NCBI GenBank assembly: GCA_030039095.1
Contig: JASHQP010000073.1
Span: forward strand, 1-14,579
DNA: 14,579 bases
Source of the DNA: Streptosporangiaceae bacterium
GTDB lineage: Bacteria > Actinomycetota > Actinomycetes > Streptosporangiales > Streptosporangiaceae
Direction of reading: 5' to 3'
Below are positions 1-6,546 of this stretch, one piece after another. Under the pieces are notes generated by a model. The model ran no database searches. It was given only the letters and a program-made list of their open reading frames with translations, and had not been told where the DNA came from. The position numbers and the translations under genes are program-made. The first letter of the stretch is position 1. Each line of letters opens with the position of its first letter.

Positions 1-1
1 A

Positions 2-151
2 TACTGGCTCACCGAGGCCGGCGCCAGCATCTTCGCGACCCGGCCCGATCCCGAACTCCTCAGCCCGTGGGCCGGTCTCGGCGTGATGGCAGGGTCGACG
101 GCGGTCGTGCTCGGGTCCGCGCTCGCCCTGTTCCGGAAGCGAGACATATAG
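2..151 (+). CDS. ABC-2 type transporter permease, C-terminal end (partial)
   Basis: The reading frame is open from the left edge and ends at TAG 149-151, giving the last 49 residues of a protein that begins outside the window. The tail holds one hydrophobic helix (WAGLGVMAGSTAVVLGSALA) followed by a basic FRKRD end, the usual last transmembrane segment and cytoplasmic tail of ABC-2 family export permeases. Such permeases form the membrane channel of an ABC exporter with a separate ATPase subunit. The substrate cannot be told from this piece. The family call rests on the final helix and tail only, so another polytopic membrane protein is possible. Confidence 0.6.
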   Translation, partial: YWLTEAGASIFATRPDPELLSPWAGLGVMAGSTAVVLGSALALFRKRDI

Positions 152-203
152 CCCGACGGAACCGGTGTACTCGCAGACGCCACCGGTATCCGGTGCAGGC
201 GTG

Positions 204-392
204 CTCGATCGCCTCGCGCATCGTCTCGCCCGGCGCCTGGGCGCGGATCAGACGCCCCATCATCTGGACATTGACCTCGGCGAGCGCCGGCCGCTGCACC
301 GCAGGGTCGGCGGCCATGGTCAGCGTGACCCGGGCAAACCGGGCTGGTTCGGAGGCCGCCTCGAGCAGCTGCCCGGGCCGGAGGTCGCGCAG
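204..392 (-). pseudogene. Remnant of an HPF/YfiA (RaiA)-like ribosome-associated protein
   Basis: About 63 residues in one frame read like the middle of the actinobacterial HPF-like proteins: a stretch ending ARFARVTLTMAADPAVQRP, then NVQMMGRLIRAQAPGETMRE. Proteins of this family bind the 30S subunit and silence ribosomes in dormant or starved cells; mycobacterial Rv0079, in the DosR regulon, is related. There is no start codon or N-terminal domain. At about position 392 the frame jumps from a CheB-like remnant into this one. After about position 204 the similarity stops and the frame runs into the 3' end of the permease gene on the other strand. I read it as a dead fragment left by deletion. 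The family assignment is from recalled sequence patterns, not a search. Confidence 0.5.
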
Positions 393-393
393 A

Positions 394-679
394 CCACAGC
401 GTCGTCGCGGCCGATCGCTGCCTCGGGCATCCCGAAGTGTGCCGACGGCGCTTTGTCTGCCGCGATCACCGTTCCGCCGAAGTCATGCAGAGCGACTGCG
501 CCCGTGGCGCCGTCGCTGCCCCCGCCCGACAAGATGACCGCGATCGTCTGCTGTGCCGCGACCAGTGCCAGGGAGGTGAGCAGCAGATCCGCCGAGGGGC
601 GGGAGGGCGGCCAATGATCCGTGCTGATCAGCGCGAGCTGGTGGCCGACGGTGACCAGGGCAGCTCGCCGGCCGAGCAT
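394..679 (-). pseudogene. Remnant of a CheB-type methylesterase domain, C-terminal part
   Basis: From VTVGHQLALIS onward the frame matches the C-terminal half of stand-alone CheB-like methylesterases. It has the segment SRPSADLLLTSLA, the LSGGGSDGATG loop that carries the catalytic aspartate in CheB, and FGMPEAAIGRDDAVV. CheB removes methyl groups from glutamates of chemoreceptors; in non-motile actinomycetes such domains probably act in other signalling. The N-terminal half, which should carry the catalytic serine and histidine, is absent, and the normal C-terminus is replaced after DDAVV by the out-of-frame HPF-like remnant. A DosR-like box lies about 115-130 bp upstream (793-806), so this may once have been the first gene of a box-controlled unit. 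Not expected to be functional. Confidence 0.6.
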
Positions 680-792
680 ACCAGCGCCACGATCGGCGGT
701 CCGGCCGGCTGCGGCACCGTCGATGGTGCCGTCTCGGCTGGATGCGCTGGCCTCATGTCAGCAAACATGTCGCGGCCCTCCGCAGGCAGCCA

Positions 793-806
793 GAGGCAAA
801 GGTCCC
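793..806 (-). promoter_or_regulatory. Weak DosR/DevR-like box upstream of the CheB remnant
   Basis: Read on the minus strand this is GGGACCTTTGCCTC, 10 of 14 matches to the DevR core GGGACTWWAGTCCC with one perfect half-site. It sits between the DUF7455-like gene and the CheB remnant. A 15-base stretch that includes most of it (791-805) recurs exactly in the other orientation at 1405-1419. One half-site is poor, so the call is tentative. Confidence 0.35.
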
Positions 807-811
807 GCTCA

Positions 812-1147
812 TCAGGCGCGGGCGCACGCCGTCCACATGTCGCCCGTGACCGGGCTTCCGGCAAGGTCCAGGACCCTGGCACCCACGCGGTCGAGCGCGT
901 GCCGGGACAGCCGGTAGTGATGCCCGCACAGCAGCAGCTCGGTTGAGTGCGGCCGGCTTGCGGTCGACGGCATGACGGCGATGACAACGGGCTTTGCCGC
1001 GCAGCAGCAGGCTCGTCCCGCCCGCCGCACGCCACGCCAGTCGATGGCATAAACGTCGGGCGACGCAGCGACGCCCCCGCGCCGCAGGACCTCGGCCGGT
1101 GCCGAGCTGTGGGCGGTTCCGCTGGCACGCACAAAGTTCGTTTTCAT
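812..1147 (-). CDS. Small DUF7455-like protein, possible zinc-binding (tentative)
   Basis: This is a 111-residue frame starting at ATG 1147. The second half contains KPVVIAVMP and then TELLLCGHHYRLSRHAL, which resembles small actinobacterial DUF7455 proteins, where a CxxC pair precedes a strand and an LLFCxHH segment. Here the expected first cysteine is missing, but three consecutive cysteines (ACCCAAK, about residues 47-49) stand nearby, so the metal site is either rearranged or decayed. The N-terminal 45 residues look like nothing I know. There is no convincing ribosome binding site before the ATG, which lowers confidence. A box-like palindrome at 1205-1218 lies about 65 bp upstream. Function is unknown. 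It may itself be decaying, since the CheB and HPF remnants lie just downstream. Confidence 0.4.
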   Translation of the reverse strand: MKTNFVRASGTAHSSAPAEVLRRGGVAASPDVYAIDWRGVRRAGRACCCAAKPVVIAVMPSTASRPHSTELLLCGHHYRLSRHALDRVGARVLDLAGSPVTGDMWTACARA

Positions 1148-1204
1148 GTTTGCAGGCTTGCATTACCGGCCCGGGCGGGACAGGGCCTTACCTCCCTGGT
1201 ATCC

Positions 1205-1218
1205 GGGACCATGGAACT
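1205..1218 (-). promoter_or_regulatory. Weak DosR-like box upstream of the DUF7455-like gene
   Basis: The sequence GGGACCATGGAACT has one perfect half-site (GGTCCC on the minus strand) and matches the DevR core at 9 of 14 positions. Its centre is about 65 bp before ATG 1147, a sensible activator position for that gene. The second half is poor and the match could be chance. Confidence 0.25.
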
Positions 1219-1403
1219 GTCGGCAGGGCATCTGCACCGCCATGATCAAACTGTTTCTGCCTTTCCCACGCCGGAAGCACGGTGGTGACGACGTCCCGGC
1301 CCCATCCGCATTCAGGGGCCGACCTGGGCCGGCTGGCCGTCAGATGCCCGGACGCTGGTGGATGGCCTGCCCGGCCCGCGGTCATCCTTGGACCCATCTG
1401 ACA

Positions 1404-1417
1404 AGGACCTTTGCCTC
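1404..1417. promoter_or_regulatory. Weak DosR-like box, unassigned
   Basis: AGGACCTTTGCCTC matches the DevR core at 9 of 14 positions. It is nearly the same sequence as the box at 793-806 read on the other strand. It lies 260 bp before hsp20 and about 260 bp before the divergent DUF7455-like start, so its target is unclear. Confidence 0.25.
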
Positions 1418-1615
1418 TGCGCGATACCCGTGGTAACGGCGAACGTGGAAAGTGCCTGTGAGGCAGCCGGTGCGGACAAAGCCGAGCGGCGAGGCCTGCA
1501 AAGGGGGGCAGGTCTCCGGGCGGCGAAGGCCGTGCGGGGGACCGGCGGCCTCACAGGCGCCAAACAACCGGTACTTCCGTCATATCCCGGCTCGGCACCT
1601 CAGCCCTCGAACCCC

Positions 1616-1629
1616 CGGACCAAAGTCCC
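1616..1629 (+). promoter_or_regulatory. DosR/DevR-like box in the hsp20 promoter
   Basis: CGGACCAAAGTCCC matches the mycobacterial DevR core GGGACTWWAGTCCC at 12 of 14 positions, with the half-sites GGAC and GTCC separated by the correct four bases. Its centre is 57 bp before the hsp20 ATG. A loose -10-like TACGAC lies at 1643-1648. In mycobacteria hspX is the best-known DevR target, which makes this placement persuasive. Confidence 0.75.
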
Positions 1630-1664
1630 TACCGCGTGGCACTACGACGGCTTGGGCTGGGGGT

Positions 1665-1673
1665 AGGAGGTGA
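1665..1673 (+). promoter_or_regulatory. Ribosome binding site of hsp20
   Basis: AGGAGGTGA is close to a full anti-Shine-Dalgarno match and lies 5-8 bases before ATG 1679. It decides the start against the GTG at 1670, which is inside the site. Confidence 0.8.
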
Positions 1674-1678
1674 TTTGC

Positions 1679-2143
1679 ATGGCAGGACTGATGAGGCGCG
1701 AGCCGCACGGTGAGGTCGGCGAGTTCTTCAGCCGGTTCGACCACATGTTCGACGAGTGGGCGCGGGCACTGCCGCTGCGGGCGGTGCCGTTCGCGCGCTG
1801 GCCGGACATGGACGGCATGATCCGGGTCGAGGAGTTCCACGACGACGGGACGTTGGTGGTGCGTGCCGATCTCCCCGGGATCGATCCGGACAAGGATGTG
1901 GGGCTGACCGTCGCCGGCGGGATGCTGCGCATCGAGGCCGAGCGCCGCGAGGAGGAGAAGAAGGAGGACAAGGGCTACATTCGGCAGGAACTGCGGTACG
2001 GGTCTTTGTCCCGGACGCTGCCCCTTCCCGAGGGCGTGAGCGAGTCCGACATCAAGGCGACCTACAAGGCCGGGACCCTGGAGATACGGATCCCCGAGCC
2101 CAGGCCGGAGCCAGCCAAGAAGATCCCGATCGCCACGTCCTGA
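1679..2143 (+). CDS. Hsp20/alpha-crystallin small heat-shock protein
   Basis: This is a 154-residue small heat-shock protein, an ATP-independent cytosolic chaperone that forms oligomers and holds unfolding proteins. After a 45-residue N-terminal arm, the alpha-crystallin domain runs from about [20 protein letters not shown] to the conserved [11 protein letters not shown] (about residues 50-145). A short tail with an IPI motif follows, the I-x-I type element that docks neighbouring subunits. The charged stretch EEEKKEDK marks the usual loop. ATG 1679 is chosen because a near-ideal AGGAGGTGA begins at 1665; the upstream GTG at 1670 overlaps that site. A strong DosR-like box lies 57 bp upstream and a strong hairpin follows the stop, so the gene is probably a single-gene unit induced by hypoxia or dormancy, the counterpart of mycobacterial HspX (Acr). 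Confidence 0.93.
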   Translation: MAGLMRREPHGEVGEFFSRFDHMFDEWARALPLRAVPFARWPDMDGMIRVEEFHDDGTLVVRADLPGIDPDKDVGLTVAGGMLRIEAERREEEKKEDKGYIRQELRYGSLSRTLPLPEGVSESDIKATYKAGTLEIRIPEPRPEPAKKIPIATS

Positions 2144-2155
2144 CCGGAGACAAGA

Positions 2156-2187
2156 TGGCGCCCGCGGGGTCGGTCCCGCGGGCGCCA
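2156..2187. terminator. Strong GC hairpin after hsp20
   Basis: A 13-bp perfect stem (arms 2156-2168 and 2175-2187) encloses a six-base loop and begins 13 bases after the hsp20 stop. No T-tract follows, which is common for actinobacterial terminators. It separates hsp20 from the ATPase remnant downstream. Confidence 0.7.
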
Positions 2188-2201
2188 CCTGCTGCGATCA
2201 G

Positions 2202-3240
2202 ATGCCGCAGGCACCAACGGGTGGGGACATGACACAAGCACGCTCCGCGGCAGAGGCCCCGGCCAGCCGGGACGGCGCCGCGCCGGTGCCCAGCCCGCTC
2301 GAGCCGCTGGGACAGCTGTACCGCGACCTTCGCACGTCCTGCGCTGGCTTGTCGGACCGGGAGGCCGCTCGGCGGCTGCAGGTTTCCGGGCCCAACGAGC
2401 TGTCGCGGCGCGGGGGCCGCCGCTGGCCGGGGGAGCTGGCCGGGCAGTTCACCCAGCCGCTGGCGGTGCTGCTCGCCGCGGCGGCGGTGCTGGCCTGGGT
2501 CAGCGGGTCCCCCCGGCTGGCGATCGCGATCATCGCGGTGATCTTCCTCAACGCTGGCTTCGCGTTCGCCCAGGAGATGCAGGCCGAGCGGGCCGTCGAG
2601 GCGCTGGCCGCGTTCCTGCCCGAGCGCGCCCGGGTGCGCCGCGACGGATCGGTGCAGGAGATCGAGGCCCGGCTGCTGGTGCCCGGCGACGTCCTGCTGA
2701 TCGAGGAAGGCGAGAGCATCTGCGCGGATGCGCGGCTGATGAGCGGCACGCTCGAGGTGGACATGTCCACGCTGACCGGCGAGTCGGCGCCAGTCACCCG
2801 CTCGGCCGGCCCTGCGGACGCCAGCGTGCCGCTGCTGCAGGCTCAGGATCTCGTCTTCAGCGGGACCGCCTGCACCGAAGGGGAAGCCGGGGCCCTGGTG
2901 ACGGCCACCGGTATGGGCACCGAACTGGGCCGCATCGCGGCGCTCAGCCAGCGCTCCGGACCCGACCAGAGCCCACTCGAGACTCCCGGCGTCGGCGGCT
3001 GTTCCGCTTCGACCCCCGGCTCAAGCTCATGACCACCGTGGACCGGGCCGACGGTGCCCTGGTGGTGGACACGAATGGGGCGCCCGAGGCCGTGCTCGCC
3101 CGCTGCGCGACGATTTACCGCGACCGCAGGGAGGTGCCGCTTACCGCGGCGGACCGCGACGAGGTCGCGCGGGTGATGACCGGCTACGCCCGCACCGGCC
3201 TGCGTGTGCTCGCCAGCCGTACCCTGCCCGCCGGCGGTCA
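2202..3240 (+). pseudogene. P-type cation ATPase, inactivated by internal and C-terminal deletion
   Basis: The first part (2202 or 2229 to about 2980) encodes the cytosolic N-terminus, two membrane helices (about 2455-2560) and the actuator domain with its TGES motif ([12 protein letters not shown]), then ends at QSPLE. From about 2981, in another frame, it resumes inside the nucleotide-binding domain ([16 protein letters not shown]) with a KGAPE-like motif that reads NGAPE. Similarity stops near RVLASRTLPAG. Missing are helices 3-4, the DKTGT phosphorylation site, the hinge GDGxND region and all C-terminal helices, so it cannot pump ions. An intact protein would be about 900 residues; the mycobacterial DosR-regulon pump CtpF is the likely type. 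The frame jump and joint loss indicate an internal deletion. The start is uncertain: ATG 2229 has a GGTGGGG just upstream but very close. Confidence 0.85.
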
Positions 3241-3272
3241 TCGAGTCAGCGGCGTTCGTAACCGTTCATCCG

Positions 3273-3731
3273 CTACGGCTGGTCGCGGATTACGACCACC
3301 GGGCAGCCCGCGTGGTACACACAGTGCTGAGCCACCGACCCGAGCAGGGCGGCAGTGAAGCCGCCGTGCCCGCGGCTGCCGACCACGAGCAGATCGGCGC
3401 CTCGAGCCGCATCCAGCAGGGCCTGAGCCGGATTGCCGCGTACCACCCTCGGACGCACGTCGACGCGATCGTCCGGGTCCGTCGCCTGGCTGATCGAATC
3501 TGCCAGAGCGCGCTCGGCAGCCTCTCCGAAGTCGGTGCCCTCGGTAAAGCCGTACGGCACCCAGCCGTATCCGCCGTAGCTGGTGGGATACTCCCATGCG
3601 AGGACGGCGTCCACGGATCCACCTGTGAGCCGAGCCTGCCGGACCGCCCAGCGCAGCGCCCGCACCGAGCATGGCGAACCGTCGACACCAGCTACGATGC
3701 GAGAGCCATCGTGTTCCTGTGCTGCAGGCAT
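3273..3731 (-). CDS. Universal stress protein (UspA family), ATP-binding type
   Basis: This is a 152-residue single-domain universal stress protein. The N-terminal strand RIVAGVDGSPCSVRALRWA carries the conserved Asp-Gly-Ser. The C-terminal motif VVGSRGHGGFTAALLGS fits G-2x-G-9x-G-[ST], the signature of ATP-binding members, and the last strand is PVVVIRDQP. Such proteins act as cytosolic nucleotide-binding stress regulators; mycobacterial Rv2623 is a DosR-regulon example that slows growth. ATG 3731 is preceded by GAGGG at a normal distance. It converges with the ATPase remnant. A weak DosR-like box lies about 107 bp upstream (3832-3845). Only 28% or so of the fold motif is diagnostic, so the specific role is unknown. 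Confidence 0.92.
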   Translation of the reverse strand: MPAAQEHDGSRIVAGVDGSPCSVRALRWAVRQARLTGGSVDAVLAWEYPTSYGGYGWVPYGFTEGTDFGEAAERALADSISQATDPDDRVDVRPRVVRGNPAQALLDAARGADLLVVGSRGHGGFTAALLGSVAQHCVYHAGCPVVVIRDQP

Positions 3732-3831
3732 CTGCCACCCTCGCTCTCTGTGAAGAACCTCTGACGTCCCGCACCTCCCACGATCGAGCGGTGGTCCATG
3801 CCAGGCGTAGAGGCGTTTCTACCCTGGCCGA

Positions 3832-3845
3832 AGGACCTTGGGCCT
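3832..3845 (-). promoter_or_regulatory. Weak DosR-like box upstream of the first universal stress gene
   Basis: AGGACCTTGGGCCT is a near palindrome matching the DevR core at 9 of 14 positions, with GG-CC half-sites at the correct spacing. Its centre is about 107 bp before ATG 3731. Confidence 0.4.
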
Positions 3846-3934
3846 CATGCGCTTGCTGGTATGTCGGCCAGTCCAGTTCACGGGGACGGGGGCCGAGGTC
3901 GTCGGCGATCACGCCGACGATGGGGTCTGCCGGG

Positions 3935-4012
3935 CAAGCTGATCGCCTGCCCTGTCAGGTAGACCCGGAAATTGGGCACCGCGAGCGCGGCGAACAGCCG
4001 CTCGGGAGGCGG
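3935..4012 (-). pseudogene. N-terminal scrap of an MFS transporter
   Basis: Just after the SPFH stop, and in a different frame, the minus strand reads PPERLFAALAVPNFRVYLTG followed by QAISL. This is the typical N-terminal lead-in to the first helix of many actinobacterial MFS exporters. The frame then continues into arginine-rich nonsense and stops. There is no start codon and nothing else of the roughly 400-residue protein. I read it as a deletion remnant. Confidence 0.45.
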
Positions 4013-4026
4013 CCGTGACCCTGCGG

Positions 4027-4920
4027 TCAACGTGTGTCGGGCATGCTGACGGCGGAAGCTGCCGGGGCGCGCGGGGCGCGCGCGCCCTGCGCCACGGTGC
4101 TCTCCTCACGGCGCACCGCGGCTGCCGGCCGGATTCGCCCGCTGCTGGCGGCGTCGGCCTCGCGGCTGAGGAAGGCCCCGAGTTCCTCGATCGTGCTCAT
4201 CAGCGGGGCCGGGAACACCACGGTGGTGTTCTTGTCCACGCCGATCTCCACCAGGCTCTGCAGGTTACGGAGCTGAAGCGCGAGCGGGTGAGCCATCATC
4301 GTGTCCGACGCCTGGCCGAGTGCGGCGGCGGCCAGCGACTCGCCTTCCGCGTTGATGATCTTGGCGCGCTTTTCCCGCTCCGCCTCGGCCTGCCTCGCCA
4401 TGGCCCGCTTCATGCTCTCGGGAAGCTGAATGTCCTTCAGTTCCACCAGCGTGACCTCCACGCCCCAGTCGGCGGTGATGGCGTCGAGGATCTTGCGGAT
4501 GTCGAGGTTGATCGCGTCGGTCTCGGACAGGGTCTGATCCAGGGTGTTCTGGCCGACGACCTTGCGCAGCGTGGTCTGGGCGATCTGGTTGATCGCCGCG
4601 CTGACGTTCTCGATCGCCAGCACCGATTTCACCGCATCCACCACCCGGAAGTACGCGACCGCCGACACGTCCACGCTGACGTTGTCACGCGTGATAATGC
4701 CCTGCGACTGGATCGGCATGGTCACGACCCGCAGCGACACCTTCCGCAAGATGTCCACGAACGGGATGATCAGCCGAAGCCCGGGCGATCGCGTCCCCCG
4801 TAGCCGGCCGAGCCGGAACAGCACGCCCTGCTCGTACTGCCAGACGAGCCGCACCGCCAGCGCGAGAACGGCCAGCACCAGCACCGCGGCGATAATCAGG
4901 ACGATGATCAAGGTCTTCAT
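4027..4920 (-). CDS. SPFH/band-7 domain protein, stomatin-like (slipin)
   Basis: This is a 297-residue membrane-anchored SPFH protein. Residues 1-27 form one hydrophobic helix. The band-7 domain follows (about 28-200) with the characteristic YEQGVLFRLGRLRGTRSPGL near its start, then SVSLR-like strands and the region NQIAQTTLRKVVGQ-TLDQTL. A charged coiled segment AEAEREKRAKIINAEGE (about 180-197) is the usual stomatin signature. The last 50 residues are low-complexity Ala/Arg-rich. Slipins oligomerise at the inner membrane and organise membrane domains or regulate proteases. Many bacterial slipins are paired with an NfeD protein; none is here. Instead the gene is 30 bp downstream of a universal stress gene on the same strand, probably co-transcribed. 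ATG 4920 has GGAG about eight bases upstream. Confidence 0.92.
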   Translation of the reverse strand: MKTLIIVLIIAAVLVLAVLALAVRLVWQYEQGVLFRLGRLRGTRSPGLRLIIPFVDILRKVSLRVVTMPIQSQGIITRDNVSVDVSAVAYFRVVDAVKSVLAIENVSAAINQIAQTTLRKVVGQNTLDQTLSETDAINLDIRKILDAITADWGVEVTLVELKDIQLPESMKRAMARQAEAEREKRAKIINAEGESLAAAALGQASDTMMAHPLALQLRNLQSLVEIGVDKNTTVVFPAPLMSTIEELGAFLSREADAASSGRIRPAAAVRREESTVAQGARAPRAPAASAVSMPDTR

Positions 4921-4950
4921 GTCATGCTCCGTGTGCGAGGGAAAGGGCCG

Positions 4951-5427
4951 TCAGCCCGCGGCCGCCGCAACTGCCTCCGGCTGCCGCTCGGCGCCTTTCG
5001 TGTCTTGCTGCGGCGGCACGATGAGGACCGGCCGCCTGGCCAGGTGCAGCAGCCGGTGCGCCACGCTGCCGAACGGCAGGTGCGGCAGATCCGCGCGACC
5101 GCCCGACCCGATCACGACGACGCGCGCGTTGTGTTCGTCGGCGGCGGTGAGAATGCTTCGCGCGATATGCCCGAGCTGGGCCTCCCGGATCTCGCCTTCG
5201 GCGGTGATCTTGGCGTCCTTCAGGTCGGCAACGACCTCGCTCACCACCGCTTCCCCCTCGCCCTCGCCGCAGTCAACCTGCATCCGGCCCCAGCGGCCGA
5301 CGGCGAATTCATGGACGTGGACCACGATGACCTTGTCGCCGCTGTCCTGGCTGAGTTCGCGCGTCATGTGCGCGGCGGCCGACGCGTGGCTCTTCGCGTC
5401 CACGGCCAGCACGATCGTCTTGTTCAT
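4951..5427 (-). CDS. Universal stress protein, ATP-binding type, with Ala-rich tail
   Basis: This is a 158-residue universal stress protein. It begins MNKTIVLAVDAKSHASAAAH and has the ATP-binding loop VVIGSGGRADLPHLPFGS, which fits G-2x-G-9x-G-S, followed by the strand PVLIVPPQ and a short Ala/Glu tail. The usual Asp-Gly-Ser after strand 1 is replaced by Asp-Ala-Lys-Ser. The frame stays open far upstream, but ATG 5427 is supported by GGGAGG five bases before it and by the start of similarity. It is the first gene of an operon with the SPFH gene 30 bp downstream. A cluster of box-like palindromes at 5493-5514 lies about 73 bp before the start. Confidence 0.9.
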   Translation of the reverse strand: MNKTIVLAVDAKSHASAAAHMTRELSQDSGDKVIVVHVHEFAVGRWGRMQVDCGEGEGEAVVSEVVADLKDAKITAEGEIREAQLGHIARSILTAADEHNARVVVIGSGGRADLPHLPFGSVAHRLLHLARRPVLIVPPQQDTKGAERQPEAVAAAAG

Positions 5428-5492
5428 CGTCCCTCCCCGGGAGTATGGGCCCGGAAGATCCGGCACGTAGACGATCCAGCCGGGACAGCAGG

Positions 5493-5514
5493 CGGGCCAA
5501 GGACCGAAGGTCCC
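5493..5514 (-). promoter_or_regulatory. Overlapping DosR-like palindromes upstream of the USP-SPFH operon
   Basis: Two overlapping palindromes lie here: GGGCCAAGGACC (5494-5505), with the right spacing but only 8 of 14 core matches, and GGACCGAAGGTCC (5501-5513), with perfect half-sites but one extra central base. A third loose match (CGGCCGATCGTCCC, 10 of 14) is at 5523-5536, about 22 bp on. They are 70-105 bp before the USP start. Confidence 0.45.
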
Positions 5515-5617
5515 GGAAAGGGCGGCCGATCGTCCCCTGCGGCTCGTTGCTGCGTGATATCGACCGAGCGGCGGGCCAGAATGGCCGTGATCTAGCATGA
5601 AGCCGGGGTTCGGGCGG

Positions 5618-5631
5618 AGGACTTTCGTCGC
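5618..5631 (+). promoter_or_regulatory. DosR-like box upstream of the GAF-ANTAR operon
   Basis: AGGACTTTCGTCGC matches the DevR core at 11 of 14 positions, including an uninterrupted GGACTTT. Its centre is about 97 bp before GTG 5722. Confidence 0.5.
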
Positions 5632-5721
5632 CTCGACGAGGGTCGGTGGTCTCTTCGCCCGGGCGAGCGCTGTTGGAGACGCTGCTGGTGGCACCTTCAG
5701 GACTAGGTTGAGGGAGCCGTT

Positions 5722-6546
5722 GTGCCGGACCGTGCCATCGATGTATGGCTGTCGATCGCCGCGAGGGCCCGCGCCGAGGGGGCTGCCGTGGGGGTGCGGC
5801 ATGCGGTCAGCGCCTGTGGCGAGGCGATCGGAGCCGGGGCGGCGCTTTCGATGTCCGCCAGTGGCGGATCGCATGAGCCGGTATTTGCTACCGATCCCCG
5901 CAGCGATGAGCTCGAAGACCTGCAGGCTACCCTGGGCGAGGGACCGTCCGCAGAGGTGATCCGCGGCGATGGCCCGGTGCTGGAAGGGGAGCTTGCCGGT
6001 GCCGAGGCGCTGGCGCGGTGGCCGCAGTTTGTGCCCGCGGCGCTGGAGCGAGGGGTGGGGGCGATCTTCTCGGTCCCGGTGGGCGTGGGTGCGGCGCGGC
6101 TGGGAGCGCTGGGCCTGTACCGGGACCGGGTGGGCAGCTTGAGCAGCGACCAGATCGATACGCTGCTCATCTACGCTGATGCGGTGCTGATGCTGGCCCT
6201 GGATGAGCGGGGAGGGCTGGCGCCGGGCACCATAGACCTCGTCGCAGCGGCGTTCGACGAACGGCGCGCGGAGGTCCACCAGGCCGTGGGGATGGTCTCG
6301 GTGCAACTGGGCGTCTCCTTGACCGATGCGCTGGTTGCCCTGCGTGCCCGTGCCTATGCTGAGGGACTGACGATCGCTCAGGTTGCAGCAGACGTTGTTG
6401 CGCGGCGGCTGTCATTCAGCCCCCCAGAATTCTCACTTCCCAGGTCCGGTCCATCAGAACAGAACGAGCCAGCGGCTCCCGCGCATGATTGCCCGCAACC
6501 GGAGCCGGAGCAGACGGAAGATGAGGAGCGGGAGGGAGGCGAATGA
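5722..6546 (+). CDS. GAF-ANTAR regulator 1 with acidic tail
   Basis: This is a 274-residue soluble regulator. A GAF sensory domain occupies about residues 5-170 (for example LGEGPSAEVIRGDGPVLEGE and RGVGAIFSVPVGVGAARLGA). An ANTAR domain follows at about 175-232 (ERRAEVHQAVGMVSVQLGVS, then DALVALRARAYAEG). The ANTAR fold is a three-helix RNA-binding antiterminator that recognises paired hexaloop hairpins in leader RNAs. The last 40 residues are disordered and end in an acidic run. The GAF ligand is unknown. GTG 5722 is preceded by GAGGGAG at a good distance. The stop overlaps the next start in ATGA, so the two proteins are translationally coupled. A DosR-like box lies about 97 bp upstream. 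Confidence 0.9.
   Translation: MPDRAIDVWLSIAARARAEGAAVGVRHAVSACGEAIGAGAALSMSASGGSHEPVFATDPRSDELEDLQATLGEGPSAEVIRGDGPVLEGELAGAEALARWPQFVPAALERGVGAIFSVPVGVGAARLGALGLYRDRVGSLSSDQIDTLLIYADAVLMLALDERGGLAPGTIDLVAAAFDERRAEVHQAVGMVSVQLGVSLTDALVALRARAYAEGLTIAQVAADVVARRLSFSPPEFSLPRSGPSEQNEPAAPAHDCPQPEPEQTEDEEREGGE

Larger units (their letters stand above)
1148..1678. other. Intergenic region, mostly without recognisable content
   Basis: I see no convincing gene in these 531 bases: the open frames on both strands have compositions and sequences typical of high-GC chance frames. The region holds two weak DosR-like boxes (1205-1218 and 1404-1417) and one strong one (1616-1629), the last forming the hsp20 promoter. 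An exact 15-base inverted repeat links 1405-1419 to 791-805 across the DUF7455-like gene. Confidence 0.5.
3732..4026. other. Upstream region of the first universal stress gene
   Basis: These 295 bases hold a weak DosR-like box and, on the minus strand, a scrap of an MFS transporter (3935-4012). Between them, from about 3930 down to 3820 on the minus strand, an open frame reads ADPIVGVIADDLGPRPRELD and onward; it has a protein-like look, but I do not recognise it and it has no start. Confidence 0.4.

Noticed and set aside
5428..5721. ANTAR hexaloop target RNA before the GAF-ANTAR operon
   Set aside because: I could not find two adjacent hairpins with six-base loops carrying A at position 1 and G at position 4; a covariance-model search would be needed to be sure.
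5428..6306. N-terminal extension of the second universal stress protein
   Set aside because: The frame is open to 6306 but runs antisense through the GAF-ANTAR gene; similarity and the ribosome binding site start at ATG 5427.
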